Assembly (NCBI RefSeq): GCF_009931695.1
Contig: NZ_CP048000.1
Location: 742,501-806,500 of the forward strand
DNA from: Anaerocolumna sedimenticola
Lineage (GTDB): Bacteria > Bacillota > Clostridia > Lachnospirales > Lachnospiraceae
DNA length: 64,000 nt
Direction of reading: 5' to 3'
Shown here: piece after piece, positions 44,131-53,065 of the stretch
How positions within the stretch are numbered: the first letter of the stretch is position 1
Layout: the number at the start of each line of letters is the position of its first letter
Notes under the pieces: generated by a model
What the model was told of the DNA's origin: nothing
Databases searched by the model: none
The model's input: only the letters and a program-made list of their open reading frames with translations
Made by a program: the position numbers and the translations under genes

Positions 44131-46503
44131 TTAAGCCGTCTTAGTTATAGAATCCCCCAGAAAGAGCTCTTCAAACTGATCTGCAGGGACAGGCCTTCCA
44201 AGGAAATACCCTTGTATTTCGTCACAGCCCAATTCGACAAGGATATCAATTTGTTCCTGCGATTCCACTCCCTCTGCTATCGTTTTTATCCCAAGAGATT
44301 TTGCTAATATAATAACTGCTTTTACAATCTGAAGGTCATAATGATCCGTGGATATGGCATCAATTAACGGTTTTGCAATCTTAATCCGTTCAAACGGGAA
44401 AAACTTCAGGTAACTAAGTGAGGAATATCCGGTTCCGAAATCATCTATGGAAATCGATATTCCCAAACTGCGGAATATGGAATCTATCTGCTTAATCCGC
44501 TCTTCCCCCTCGATAGCTAAGCTCTCTGTTATTTCGATATCAATATATTCTGGCGGCACAGCATTCTCTTCCATAACTTTCTTAAGATTCGGCACAAAGG
44601 TTTTATGATCTAATTGTTTTGGTGAAACATTAATTCCTATTTTTAATCCGGATCCATAAGTATTATTCCATAAACTGATTTGTTTCACTGCCTTTACCAT
44701 AACCCACTCCCCAATGGGATTTATTATGTTTAACTCTTCTGCGACAGGTATAAACTCAGCAGGCGAAACCCATCCCAGGTCCTTGTTGTTCCACCGTAAG
44801 AGGGCTTCGGCACCTATTAATTTTTTATTCGGAATACTAAACTGAGGCTGATAATATACCTGAAGTTCCTCCTCATAATTTAATCGTTTTAAATGATACT
44901 CCAGGTCACTTTTGCGGCTTAGTTTTTCAATATATTTTAAATTAAAGGAAACACAGCGGTTCTTGCCTAGCATTTTCGCCTGATACATAGCGATATCCGC
45001 ATTTCTCATAAGGGTACTTCTGTCCTTAGCATCGGAAGGATAAATGGAGATACCGATACTTATGGTTAAATGGAATACGTATTGTTCCACTTCTATTTCT
45101 TTACTGCATTTATTAATAATATCATTGGATAAACGTTCCATATTGGCATAACCGTATTTGCCATGGAAGCACATAACAAACTCATCTCCGCCTAACCTGG
45201 CTAAAAATGAGTGTTCACCTGAAAAGGATTGTAAACGCCTTGCAATCTCAATTAAAACTTTATCCCCTATGTGATGACCATACATATCATTAATGGTTTT
45301 AAACCGGTCTATATCAATAAAAATAAGGGCAAGCGTTTCCTTTTCCTCCAGGGATTCCAGTTTCTTTTCCAGTGACTGAATGAAATAACGTCTATTGTAA
45401 AGCGTTGTGACGGTATCCTGTTTTGACAGGAAATTAAGCTCTTCATTCTTTTCTTCTAATTGTTTGTTCTTCTCAATAATTTCTTTTGTTCTTTCTTCTA
45501 TTTTTTCTTCCAGCACCTGGTTCATCTTTTTCTCTTTCATTAAGAGCTGCTCATTATCAATATATAGCTTTACATAGTTCCCCAGTATTTGATGTATTAC
45601 GATAATTGTAAGAAAGAATAATAAGTCCTTAATGACAAAACCCTCATAGGCAAATGCCAATACGGGACAAATCAGTAACAATAAATGCTTCTTGGCAAAA
45701 CCTACGTTACAGGCCAGTTCTATATCCGTATTACCGGTTGTAGAATTTCTGTAAGTAAATTCAAGGAAAGCACCGATACCGATTAATATAAAGCTGCCTA
45801 AGTAAATAATATCGATTGTGGAATTGGGGTTATATAATTGATTAAAATAGATATAATAATAACGCAAATCGATCAGTGAATACATAAGGCTTCCGCTAGC
45901 GATCACTTTTAAGTGTACCGGTATCTTTCCCTTACGTACCGATATGTACCATATGCATATACTGACCATCATAATAATATCCAAGTTTATATTAAATAAA
46001 TTAATGATTTCATCATTGGCTAAGATCTGGTATAGATCTATTTTCTTATGAAAGTAAATAATCCAAAATAAGAATATTAAAGATAATGCAATTGAACAGG
46101 AATCCAATAATAGCTGAAGACTGTTCCATTTTTTTACAAGGTAATATCCATATAAAACAACAGCAGCGCAGATAAAAATATTGGGTATTGTATAAAGATA
46201 GGTAAGAAGAATACTTTTCTCCGGGTCCAGGGACGGTATAAAATAATAAACCGCCCACACCACATCTGCTAAAGCCCAGAATATGCAGGCATGTCCAAAT
46301 AATAACCATACGAATTTATAATGATCCCTGTTATTTTTTCTGATATCCTGATAATTTCTTATCATTATAACAAAAGAAAAGAACCCAATAAATGGAGACA
46401 ATAGATTGGCCCAATTATCAGTCCGAAAGATGGTGGAAATTATATAAAGAAGATAAATAATGAAAGTAATTACTATGTAAATTTTATTACTTTTTTTCAT
46501 CAT
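44131..46503 (-). CDS. Membrane GGDEF-EAL cyclic-di-GMP enzyme
   Basis: The 790-residue protein has about nine N-terminal membrane spans (residues 8-310) and a coiled-coil linker at 320-360. The GGDEF domain follows with intact GGDEF at 438-442. The EAL domain has EAL at 566-568 and DDFGTGYSSL further on. Both active-site signatures are intact, so synthase and phosphodiesterase activity are both possible. The DMYGHHIGD block and the RLGGDEF loop lack an obvious RxxD inhibitory site. It is a single-gene unit. Confidence 0.93.
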   Translation of the reverse strand: MMKKSNKIYIVITFIIYLLYIISTIFRTDNWANLLSPFIGFFSFVIMIRNYQDIRKNNRDHYKFVWLLFGHACIFWALADVVWAVYYFIPSLDPEKSILLTYLYTIPNIFICAAVVLYGYYLVKKWNSLQLLLDSCSIALSLIFLFWIIYFHKKIDLYQILANDEIINLFNINLDIIMMVSICIWYISVRKGKIPVHLKVIASGSLMYSLIDLRYYYIYFNQLYNPNSTIDIIYLGSFILIGIGAFLEFTYRNSTTGNTDIELACNVGFAKKHLLLLICPVLAFAYEGFVIKDLLFFLTIIVIHQILGNYVKLYIDNEQLLMKEKKMNQVLEEKIEERTKEIIEKNKQLEEKNEELNFLSKQDTVTTLYNRRYFIQSLEKKLESLEEKETLALIFIDIDRFKTINDMYGHHIGDKVLIEIARRLQSFSGEHSFLARLGGDEFVMCFHGKYGYANMERLSNDIINKCSKEIEVEQYVFHLTISIGISIYPSDAKDRSTLMRNADIAMYQAKMLGKNRCVSFNLKYIEKLSRKSDLEYHLKRLNYEEELQVYYQPQFSIPNKKLIGAEALLRWNNKDLGWVSPAEFIPVAEELNIINPIGEWVMVKAVKQISLWNNTYGSGLKIGINVSPKQLDHKTFVPNLKKVMEENAVPPEYIDIEITESLAIEGEERIKQIDSIFRSLGISISIDDFGTGYSSLSYLKFFPFERIKIAKPLIDAISTDHYDLQIVKAVIILAKSLGIKTIAEGVESQEQIDILVELGCDEIQGYFLGRPVPADQFEELFLGDSITKTA

Positions 46504-46595
46504 CTTATAAAGGTTCCTTTCTTATAGCATAATTGACTAAAATATAAGGAAATACTTACTTGCATTTACATTATTTAACGATGATTGTTACTTTC

Positions 46596-46624
46596 ATTAT
46601 ATAACAAATTATGAGAATATACAA
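46596..46624 (-). promoter_or_regulatory. Promoter of the GGDEF-EAL gene
   Basis: TTGTAT (46619-46624) and TATAAT (46596-46601) are separated by 17 bp on the minus strand. Confidence 0.8.
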
Positions 46625-46685
46625 GAAAATGTCCTATAATATTCAAATACTATAGGATTTTTTGGTATAAATATACATTTTTATA

Positions 46686-46711
46686 GGGTGTGCAGTCTTT
46701 CCTACACACCC
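46686..46711. other. GGGTGTG/CACACCC hairpin
   Basis: A 7-bp GC-rich stem with a 12-base loop lies upstream of the GGDEF-EAL promoter. No T-tract follows on either strand. The rest of the gap from 46504 to 46887 shows only the promoter listed separately. Confidence 0.4.
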
Positions 46712-46887
46712 CATCCCCAAGAACCTTTTCATAAATTATCAAAACCAGAAATCCGGTATAGGTATATTAATCAGGAAGATGGCAATAATTAGTATAGGTC
46801 TAACAGCACATGGCATAATATTGTAACCTGTACTATAATAATAGTATATGCAGTATATTCTCTCAACAGCCAGATTGGAGGAATACC

Positions 46888-47031
46888 ATGCTTGTTATCG
46901 CAAGCTTAGTATCATTGATAATTATTTTTGTTTTATATTGCCTGATTAGCAATAGGTCTAGCTATGACCGTAGTATTGATGATGAAGAGCAGATGAAATA
47001 TTTACAGGAGTATAAGAAGTCTGAGAAGTAA
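46888..47031 (+). CDS. 47-residue single-span membrane protein
   Basis: The small frame has GGAGG six bases before ATG. It encodes one hydrophobic span (residues 2-20) followed by a charged tail with DDEEQMKYLQEYKK. Many clostridial genomes appear to carry similar short proteins with a DEEQ tail (from memory, not checked). It stands alone between the GGDEF-EAL gene and the transposase remnant. Function unknown. Confidence 0.65.
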   Translation: MLVIASLVSLIIIFVLYCLISNRSSYDRSIDDEEQMKYLQEYKKSEK

Positions 47032-47515
47032 TTCGTGAAAATTATTATAATGGCTTTCTTTTAATTTTGTTATGCTCTCTTTTATTATCGTATTTTTCTT
47101 TTACCTTTCACCGAACTTCTCACTAATTCATCCTCTATTTTAACCTAACTAAATAGACAAAAAACTTAAGGAAAATTTAATCACAGCTCATATAACAGAG
47201 TGTTTAGTAAAATAATTTTCCTTGATATCAACCTAAAAAGTACTTGTTGATACTACTTAAGATGATAGTAATTTTTTTGGGGGTAATCATATGTACCTAC
47301 CATAGAAAAAGGTTTGGTATGCCTAAAATCAGCTCGAAAATCCCTTATATTTTATGTTTCCGGAGAATATTCATAATAAAAGATCATTTTGATGAAGTCG
47401 CCGTGGTTAAGCTTTCCCATTGGATCGCCGAATAGAAGTCATCATGTTCAGTTGATTTAATCAGACAAATTATAGGCAGTTTTTGTATCATTCCAAATCC
47501 CACCAAGTTTTTTAA
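47032..47515. other. Gene-poor region with one inverted repeat
   Basis: AAGGAAAATT (47168-47177) and AATTTTCCTT (47214-47223) form a 10-bp inverted repeat. I see no credible gene; a 63-codon frame at 47244-47435 lacks a ribosome binding site and protein-like composition. The stretch probably contains decayed mobile-element sequence next to the transposase remnant. Confidence 0.4.
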
Positions 47516-47608
47516 TTAAAAAATAAAATTCGCTTTTAGCATACGATCATAGATAACTGAAACCCATTGTTGTTGGCGAATTTTTTGGGTAGCAAGTTTT
47601 GTATCCAT
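47516..47608 (-). pseudogene. IS66-type TnpA remnant (N-terminal 30 residues)
   Basis: After a good GAGGAAC site, an ATG at 47606-47608 opens a frame beginning MDTKLATQKIRQQQWVSVI and stops after 30 residues. The opening resembles the small IS66-family Orf1/TnpA proteins of Lachnospiraceae (IRxxQWxxVIxDR). Nothing downstream continues it. The remnant lies at the downstream edge of the exopolysaccharide locus. Confidence 0.55.
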
Positions 47609-47631
47609 GTTGTGTTCCTCCGTGAGATAGT

Positions 47632-47661
47632 TTAAAAAGTGTGAAAAGCCTCTGGCTTTTC
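47632..47661 (-). terminator. Terminator of the exopolysaccharide operon
   Basis: GAAAAGCC (47643-47650) and GGCTTTTC (47654-47661) form an 8-bp stem with a three-base loop, followed on the minus strand by ACACTTTTT. It lies just after the last gene of the locus. Confidence 0.8.
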
Positions 47662-47673
47662 TCGAATACAATA

Positions 47674-48822
47674 TCATCTAATCATTTTCTTCACAACAGC
47701 TTTGCATTTTCTAAGCACTCGTCTTAACAAACTCGGTTTTAGGACATTCTCCAACTTTAATATAGAGCTTCCATCATTTAATTCCTTGAAAAAATTTTTT
47801 CGACCAGAATGCATAGCTACCGATTTTCTGGAATCTGCTGTTGGCGGAAGAATTTTATCTACCTCTGCTTCTTTGAACAACATTTCCGACTCACATAAAT
47901 CGAATAGTTTCTGTCCTTTTTCAGAATGAATCAACACTACAGATGTTCCTTTATCATCGTCCATATCCGGCATATACTGCCCTATTCCCCAGCTGTCACC
48001 GATTGTAATGTCAGAAGGACGGTCAAGACTTTTAAATTTGCAGGCATGACAAGAAGGACGTAAGCAAATGTTCGACAAGAACATTTGCATGAACAAATCT
48101 TTCTGAAAGATTTGTTCGTACGCACTTGAATTACTGAATTGTAATTTAAGCGCGTACGATTTCCAGCCAAATTCTTTTTGTCTGAAAATCGTTCGCGTCA
48201 CAGCTCCGCCGTGATATTTTTCTTGATAGTTAAGATATCGTTTCCACACTTTGGGACTAGGAACTCCATGACAAAGGACATCTACCGTATAGAGTAAATC
48301 ATATTCTTTTCCAAGATATTGTTTTAATCCTGCAATCTGGCACGCTGTACCGGTAAACAGAACCTTTCTTCCAGATTTCAGATACTGTTCCGCTTGCTGA
48401 TATGTATTTTCAATCCGACTCTGAAGATATTTGCTTCCTTGTAATCTGCTCAATTCTTCTACTGACTCGATAGCCACATGATGTACCATGAAATCAATAT
48501 CAAAAGCCGCACCAAATACCACTCCATTGTCTTTCAAAATCTGATCAGCAAACAGTGTAAATAAACCGCCGGAGGAGCTTTTCATACGAATATCATCGTC
48601 ATTTGCATAAGCCGCATATGCCGCTACTTTCTGCTTATCTTCTTTTGCATTAATTACAGGGCAAACTTTTTCGCAAAAGCCACAGTCAACACACTCATTT
48701 TTATTGACGGATGGATAAAGGAAACCTTCTTCATCTTCCACCATTTTAATACAATGCTTTGGACATTTCTGCACACACGCATTGCATCCACTGCAGTACT
48801 TTTTATCTGAAATTGAAATCAA
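47674..48822 (-). CDS. FrhB-like iron-sulfur protein of the exopolysaccharide locus, copy 1
   Basis: The 382-residue protein opens with a two-cluster ferredoxin domain (C10-C13-C16-C20 and C44-C47-C50-C54). A coenzyme F420 hydrogenase/dehydrogenase beta-subunit fold follows: SSSGGLFTLFA, GTACQIAGL, CHGVPSPKVW and the C-terminal CxxCKF...SDITIGDSWG. Such proteins recur in polysaccharide loci, usually beside pyruvyl-transferase-like genes, and are presumed to be flavin/Fe-S redox enzymes acting on a sugar or its carrier. F420 use is not implied. It is the last gene of the operon. Confidence 0.85.
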   Translation of the reverse strand: MISISDKKYCSGCNACVQKCPKHCIKMVEDEEGFLYPSVNKNECVDCGFCEKVCPVINAKEDKQKVAAYAAYANDDDIRMKSSSGGLFTLFADQILKDNGVVFGAAFDIDFMVHHVAIESVEELSRLQGSKYLQSRIENTYQQAEQYLKSGRKVLFTGTACQIAGLKQYLGKEYDLLYTVDVLCHGVPSPKVWKRYLNYQEKYHGGAVTRTIFRQKEFGWKSYALKLQFSNSSAYEQIFQKDLFMQMFLSNICLRPSCHACKFKSLDRPSDITIGDSWGIGQYMPDMDDDKGTSVVLIHSEKGQKLFDLCESEMLFKEAEVDKILPPTADSRKSVAMHSGRKNFFKELNDGSSILKLENVLKPSLLRRVLRKCKAVVKKMIR

Positions 48823-48833
48823 TTTTATCCCTC

Positions 48834-50387
48834 CTACGCTCCCAACTTCTTCAGTACCTGAATTTTACCCTTCATCATTTTATCAGCCAGCTTCATACTT
48901 CCTTTAAACTCATCCATCCTGTGATAAGCAATCAAGAAAATCAGATTCGGAATGATGCAACAGATTGTTAGTCGCACTATGATAAGCGGAATGTCCGGCA
49001 ATAGAATTAAGCTGCAGATCCAATAAGTAGTGCAGGTAGAAACAAACACGACTACCACATATAACATAAGTTTTCGCAAATATTCTCCCAACAACTTCTT
49101 ATCAAATAACACCGTAAACAAATTGTGCAGAAGCCATGGCATACCAACAAAAAACATCGACAGCACCGTTGAAAGAATAATTCCGTAAATGCCCCAGAAC
49201 TGTACCATTACTAAGTTCATTCCTAAGTTTGCCAAGGCAGTCACTAACGGTCGAAAACGGTCTTCATGCCAGATTCCTGCTGCATCTTTATAAGTATTCA
49301 GCAACTGGTTGATTTCAAGCATAAAGAAATAAATACAAAAGCAAATAACTACTGAAAAATCCAACAACAAGTTTTCGCCAACCCAAACTCTCATAAACGG
49401 TTGGAACAGACACAGGAAGCAACTAACACATACTCCGGCAATCCAGGCAATGATAAAGGTGAATTTCTGCAAATCTTTGAAGTTCTTTTCTTCGGTTTCG
49501 ACAATAATGCTATTTCCAATACCGGCGGTAACCGAAGCGAAAACTGTTGTAATTAAGCCGATCATCGCCGTGATTAAATAAAAATAGTTCTGATAGATTG
49601 CAAGAACGGTCAAACCCAAAAAGGCTGAAATCACAATCGTATCAGCCGAATTTACAATTACTGCACCAATTTTAGATGTGAATAAATCCCGAATTCTGTG
49701 ATTAATTTGCTGAATTTCTTCTTTGGGAAGATTGCCTTTTGCTTGAAATTTCGGATACATTTTATCTGACGCAATCGCCGTAATAATATTGGTCATAATC
49801 TGTGTCAGTAAAATGATAATCACAAAGTAATAGTAGTTATGGAAAATTGCAAGAACCGCAAATTGCAGCACATATTTTATCGTCTCAGTCAGGATCATTA
49901 CCTTACTAGTAATATCTACTCTCTGATGCGCCTGAAGTATGCTGTTTTTGTAAGCAAACAGCCAATATGACAAAACCGTTGCTGCCAAGTTCATCAGATA
50001 AAGGACATAAACATTGATATCAGACGGAACATTCCCACTAATTAACTTCGGAATAAATGGAAGCAGTACAAGGCCTGCGGCACACACAACCAAGCCAATT
50101 ACACGATAATATATTTTATATAAACGCATCAGTGCGCAAATTGTAGTTGTATCATCCTCTGCAATGGGCTTATACATGGAATAAACCATTGCAGAACCGA
50201 CACCCAACTCAGCTAAATTTAACACTTGTAAAATGGATGTAAATAAACTATTTAAGCCTAAATACTGTACACCAAGCAAGTAAATCATTGCCGTTCGCAT
50301 AACAAACGGAATAATTAGTTGATATGTTTTTAAGATGACCCCATAAATAATATTTCTAGAGGCATTTTTTGTTCGATTTATTTTCAT
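48834..50387 (-). CDS. Wzx-type polysaccharide flippase
   Basis: The 517-residue membrane protein has about 12-14 spans in the MOP-superfamily layout, beginning MKINRTKNASRNIIYGVILK and YLGLNSLFTSILQVLNLAELGVGSAM. It would flip the undecaprenyl-linked repeat unit across the membrane for polymerisation by the Wzy protein encoded upstream. Together with Wzy it identifies a Wzx/Wzy-dependent pathway. Confidence 0.9.
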   Translation of the reverse strand: MKINRTKNASRNIIYGVILKTYQLIIPFVMRTAMIYLLGVQYLGLNSLFTSILQVLNLAELGVGSAMVYSMYKPIAEDDTTTICALMRLYKIYYRVIGLVVCAAGLVLLPFIPKLISGNVPSDINVYVLYLMNLAATVLSYWLFAYKNSILQAHQRVDITSKVMILTETIKYVLQFAVLAIFHNYYYFVIIILLTQIMTNIITAIASDKMYPKFQAKGNLPKEEIQQINHRIRDLFTSKIGAVIVNSADTIVISAFLGLTVLAIYQNYFYLITAMIGLITTVFASVTAGIGNSIIVETEEKNFKDLQKFTFIIAWIAGVCVSCFLCLFQPFMRVWVGENLLLDFSVVICFCIYFFMLEINQLLNTYKDAAGIWHEDRFRPLVTALANLGMNLVMVQFWGIYGIILSTVLSMFFVGMPWLLHNLFTVLFDKKLLGEYLRKLMLYVVVVFVSTCTTYWICSLILLPDIPLIIVRLTICCIIPNLIFLIAYHRMDEFKGSMKLADKMMKGKIQVLKKLGA

Positions 50388-50401
50388 TTTCCATTGTATC
50401 C

Positions 50402-51433
50402 TTAATTTTCTATTGCATCTGTTAAATAAAAAAAAGATTTATTCTTTTCTTGTTCAAGTGAAATGTTAGTATTTTTATAATCCGGATGCATCACCTTTGA
50501 AAGATCAAAATCTGGCGAAGAATATCGATGCTCTTGCAATGAAAGCATCTCACAAAGACTATCAATTCGCGATGACATATCCTTTTCCTTATCTGTTCTA
50601 TCAAAAATCACGAAAGGCTTTTCAAAAATAGTAGAAAAAACTGATGCATGGAACGAATCAGTACAAATCAATTCTGCATTTTTGACAAATCCTAAAAATT
50701 CTGCCGGTCCTATTGCATTTTTCCCACCAGAAAGTAGCTTTTTTACATCAATAACAGTAATATCTCTAAACAGTTCTTTTATCATTTGATTACAAGCACT
50801 TTGATCTTCACCTAATAAATATTTAAGAACATATTTATTTTTTATTTTGGGTGCTTTTATAATTTTATCCCACTCATCTCTTGAAAGTAAGAGAGTCGGA
50901 TCAAGTACGAGTTCCGCATAGCAATTCTCAAATTGTTCCACAATCTTTACTGCCTGCTTTTCTCTTACAGAAATTGCTTTAAATCCTTTCATATAATTTT
51001 CATATTTTTCGAGCAAATTACTTGGCAATTCACTTACGCCAAAACTTGCTGCATATGAGATCCTTTTCTCTTTGGAAGCAAATGTTAGAAATACATCATC
51101 ATTTGTTCCTGCAAAGTTCGGATTCCACACCTGATCACTTCCCGCAACGAAAAGATCATAATTTTCAACAATTCTATCTTTATCGCCTTGAACAGCTAAA
51201 GAAAACGGACTCCAATATATCTTTTTATCAAATTTTCTAAATTTCCAATCTTTCTTTTTTAAAATTTTCTTAATGAGGTATTTAAAATGGCGAGCCAAGC
51301 TACTGTTTTTTTTCCCTCTTTGTAGCGTTTCAACCTCATAGCCAAAATTACGAATAACTTCTTGTAAAGCATAGTTTTGTAATCTATTTCCGAGATTATT
51401 ATCAGTAATAGTTATAATACCTATTTTTTTCAT
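50402..51433 (-). CDS. Polysaccharide pyruvyl-transferase-family protein, copy 1
   Basis: The 343-residue protein starts KKIGIITITDNNLGNRLQNYALQEVIRNFGYEV and contains FVAGSDQVWNPNF and the late TDSFHASVFS block, all features of the WcaK/CsaB pyruvyl-transferase family. It would transfer a pyruvate ketal to a sugar, or a related donor. The start at 51433 fits the family opening; an upstream in-frame ATG at 51460 has no ribosome binding site. It is encoded between the acetyltransferase and flippase genes. Confidence 0.85.
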   Translation of the reverse strand: MKKIGIITITDNNLGNRLQNYALQEVIRNFGYEVETLQRGKKNSSLARHFKYLIKKILKKKDWKFRKFDKKIYWSPFSLAVQGDKDRIVENYDLFVAGSDQVWNPNFAGTNDDVFLTFASKEKRISYAASFGVSELPSNLLEKYENYMKGFKAISVREKQAVKIVEQFENCYAELVLDPTLLLSRDEWDKIIKAPKIKNKYVLKYLLGEDQSACNQMIKELFRDITVIDVKKLLSGGKNAIGPAEFLGFVKNAELICTDSFHASVFSTIFEKPFVIFDRTDKEKDMSSRIDSLCEMLSLQEHRYSSPDFDLSKVMHPDYKNTNISLEQEKNKSFFYLTDAIEN

Positions 51434-51464
51434 TCTATATCTTTCTTCCCTTCCGAGCATACTG

Positions 51465-51997
51465 CTAAACTATCCACTTATTATTTATATATTTACCAGG
51501 ATTGTTGTAATTAATTACTCGTGCATAATTTCCAACAGCTGTTGCGTTATCAGGAATATCTTTTGTTACTACACTTCCTGCACCTATGGTAACATTATTT
51601 CCAATCTTTACATTCTCTACAATACAAACATTAGGAGCAATATATGTATTATCTCCTATTATTGCTGCTTGTCCATCATTCGTACCTATAGTTGTAAATT
51701 GCGATAGGTTGACGTTGTTCCCGATAATTGCTGTTTTATTAACAACAATTGGACCTCCGTGACCAATATATAACCCATATCCTACTTTCGTAGTTCTTGG
51801 TAATTGGATATGTCTTTTAGTTCTATTTAATCCCCACATTAACAGACCTACACATCTCACCCCCCCTGATTATCATTACATAATCTAAATATATATTGAA
51901 ACCGGAAGGTTTTATTGCGAATGATAGCTTTAACAAATGTAAGCATATCATATTTACCATAATACCTCATAAGATCACTCTTTATATATTCATTCAT
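51465..51997 (-). pseudogene. Serine acetyltransferase-like O-acetyltransferase, frameshifted at a G7 tract
   Basis: An ATG at 51997 with GTGAGGA site opens a frame starting MNEYIKSDLMRYYGKYDM and ending FRLCNDNQGG at a TGA (51857-51859). The next frame carries the left-handed beta-helix (CVGLLMWGLNRTKRHIQLP, YIGHGGPIVVN, IGAGSVVTKDIP) to 51465. The break is exactly a run of seven G on the coding strand (51860-51866). Eight G would give one 177-residue enzyme of normal length. Such enzymes O-acetylate exopolysaccharide sugars from acetyl-CoA. The tract is a good candidate for slipped-strand phase variation. Confidence 0.85.
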
Positions 51998-52018
51998 AAT
52001 ATTCCTCACAATATACTG

Positions 52019-53065
52019 TTATCTGCATTTCTGATGTCTTAACTCTCTAAATATACATAAGGCGGCTTCTACATGGTTCAATCCTTTAATCATTGTCCAT
52101 GCAACCGGTATGGACTGTTTGTGAATCTTTTTCTTATCATAACACACAGATTGTTTGAAATCATAATTTCTATTTTTAATATACCGTAACATTGCACTAT
52201 AGATTTCATACAAATCATTTTTCTTTTTAAACAAATTGTGTGCAAATTGATAGTCGAATTGCAAATACTGATTTAAAAGTATTGTATCAACATCCACATC
52301 TTTCGTTTGAATTTTTTGAAGCATCGCTTCCAATTCTTTGCTCTGAATCTCTTTCAGGTTACTCTTGTACTTTCCAACAGCAGAAAGAGCAGAGATTTTA
52401 TAATAGCTCCAATAACAATCGACCAAAAGAACTTTGCCACATACTTGAAAGTAATCTGCCAGAAACACAGCATCCTCTCCGAGTGGTAAACCTACCGGAA
52501 ACGTGATTGCATTTTTTCTAATAACATCCGCAGAAAGTAATTTTCCCCAAACCGCTCGGAACATTTGTCCCGGATAAAATTCCTTAACTCGAGTATTGTA
52601 TAATGCTTCAATCAATACACTGTGCATTTGATTGCTCTGATATATTTTTTCATCTGGAACGATTGCTGGATATTTTTCTATTTTTCCGTCACAATCACTA
52701 TAATAATTCCAGCAGACAGTATCACAGTCTTTCTCTTCAGCCAATATTAATGCACTTTCAATTGCTTCCGGTGCCATTCTATCATCTGCATCAAGGAAGA
52801 CTATCCAAGTTCCTTTTGCTACCATTATTCCAGCATTTCTTGCTGCTGATACCCCAACATTCTCTTGATGAATAACAAAAATTTTATCATTATTTTTTTC
52901 TAATAAATCGCATATTTCCTTTGTTTTATCTGTTGAGCCATCGTCGACAATGATCACTTCATAATTTGTATATGTTTGTTCTACCAGATTATCAATGCAC
53001 TTTTTTATCTCATATTCTACATTAAATGCAGGAATGACTATAGATACCAGCTCTTGCTTTTTCAA
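52019..53065 (-). CDS. Family 2 glycosyltransferase
   Basis: The enzyme has the GT-A nucleotide-sugar fold: VSIVIPAFNVEYEIKKCIDNL, VDDGSTDKT and FLDADD, the last being the metal-binding DxD. It is about 348 residues from the proposed TTG start, which is preceded by AGAGAGGTG. The frame is open further upstream, but that part overlaps the Wzy gene and is not family-like. The gene overlaps the wzy-like gene by 44 bp. It adds one sugar to the repeat unit on the cytoplasmic side. Confidence 0.85.
   Translation of the reverse strand: MKKQELVSIVIPAFNVEYEIKKCIDNLVEQTYTNYEVIIVDDGSTDKTKEICDLLEKNNDKIFVIHQENVGVSAARNAGIMVAKGTWIVFLDADDRMAPEAIESALILAEEKDCDTVCWNYYSDCDGKIEKYPAIVPDEKIYQSNQMHSVLIEALYNTRVKEFYPGQMFRAVWGKLLSADVIRKNAITFPVGLPLGEDAVFLADYFQVCGKVLLVDCYWSYYKISALSAVGKYKSNLKEIQSKELEAMLQKIQTKDVDVDTILLNQYLQFDYQFAHNLFKKKNDLYEIYSAMLRYIKNRNYDFKQSVCYDKKKIHKQSIPVAWTMIKGLNHVEAALCIFRELRHQKCR

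Noticed and set aside
47244..47435. 63-codon plus-strand frame
   Set aside because: No convincing ribosome binding site and a random-looking composition; the region appears non-coding.
47674..48822. True F420-dependent hydrogenase subunit
   Set aside because: The family name reflects fold similarity; no hydrogenase subunits or F420 biosynthesis genes are nearby and the gene lies in a polysaccharide operon.
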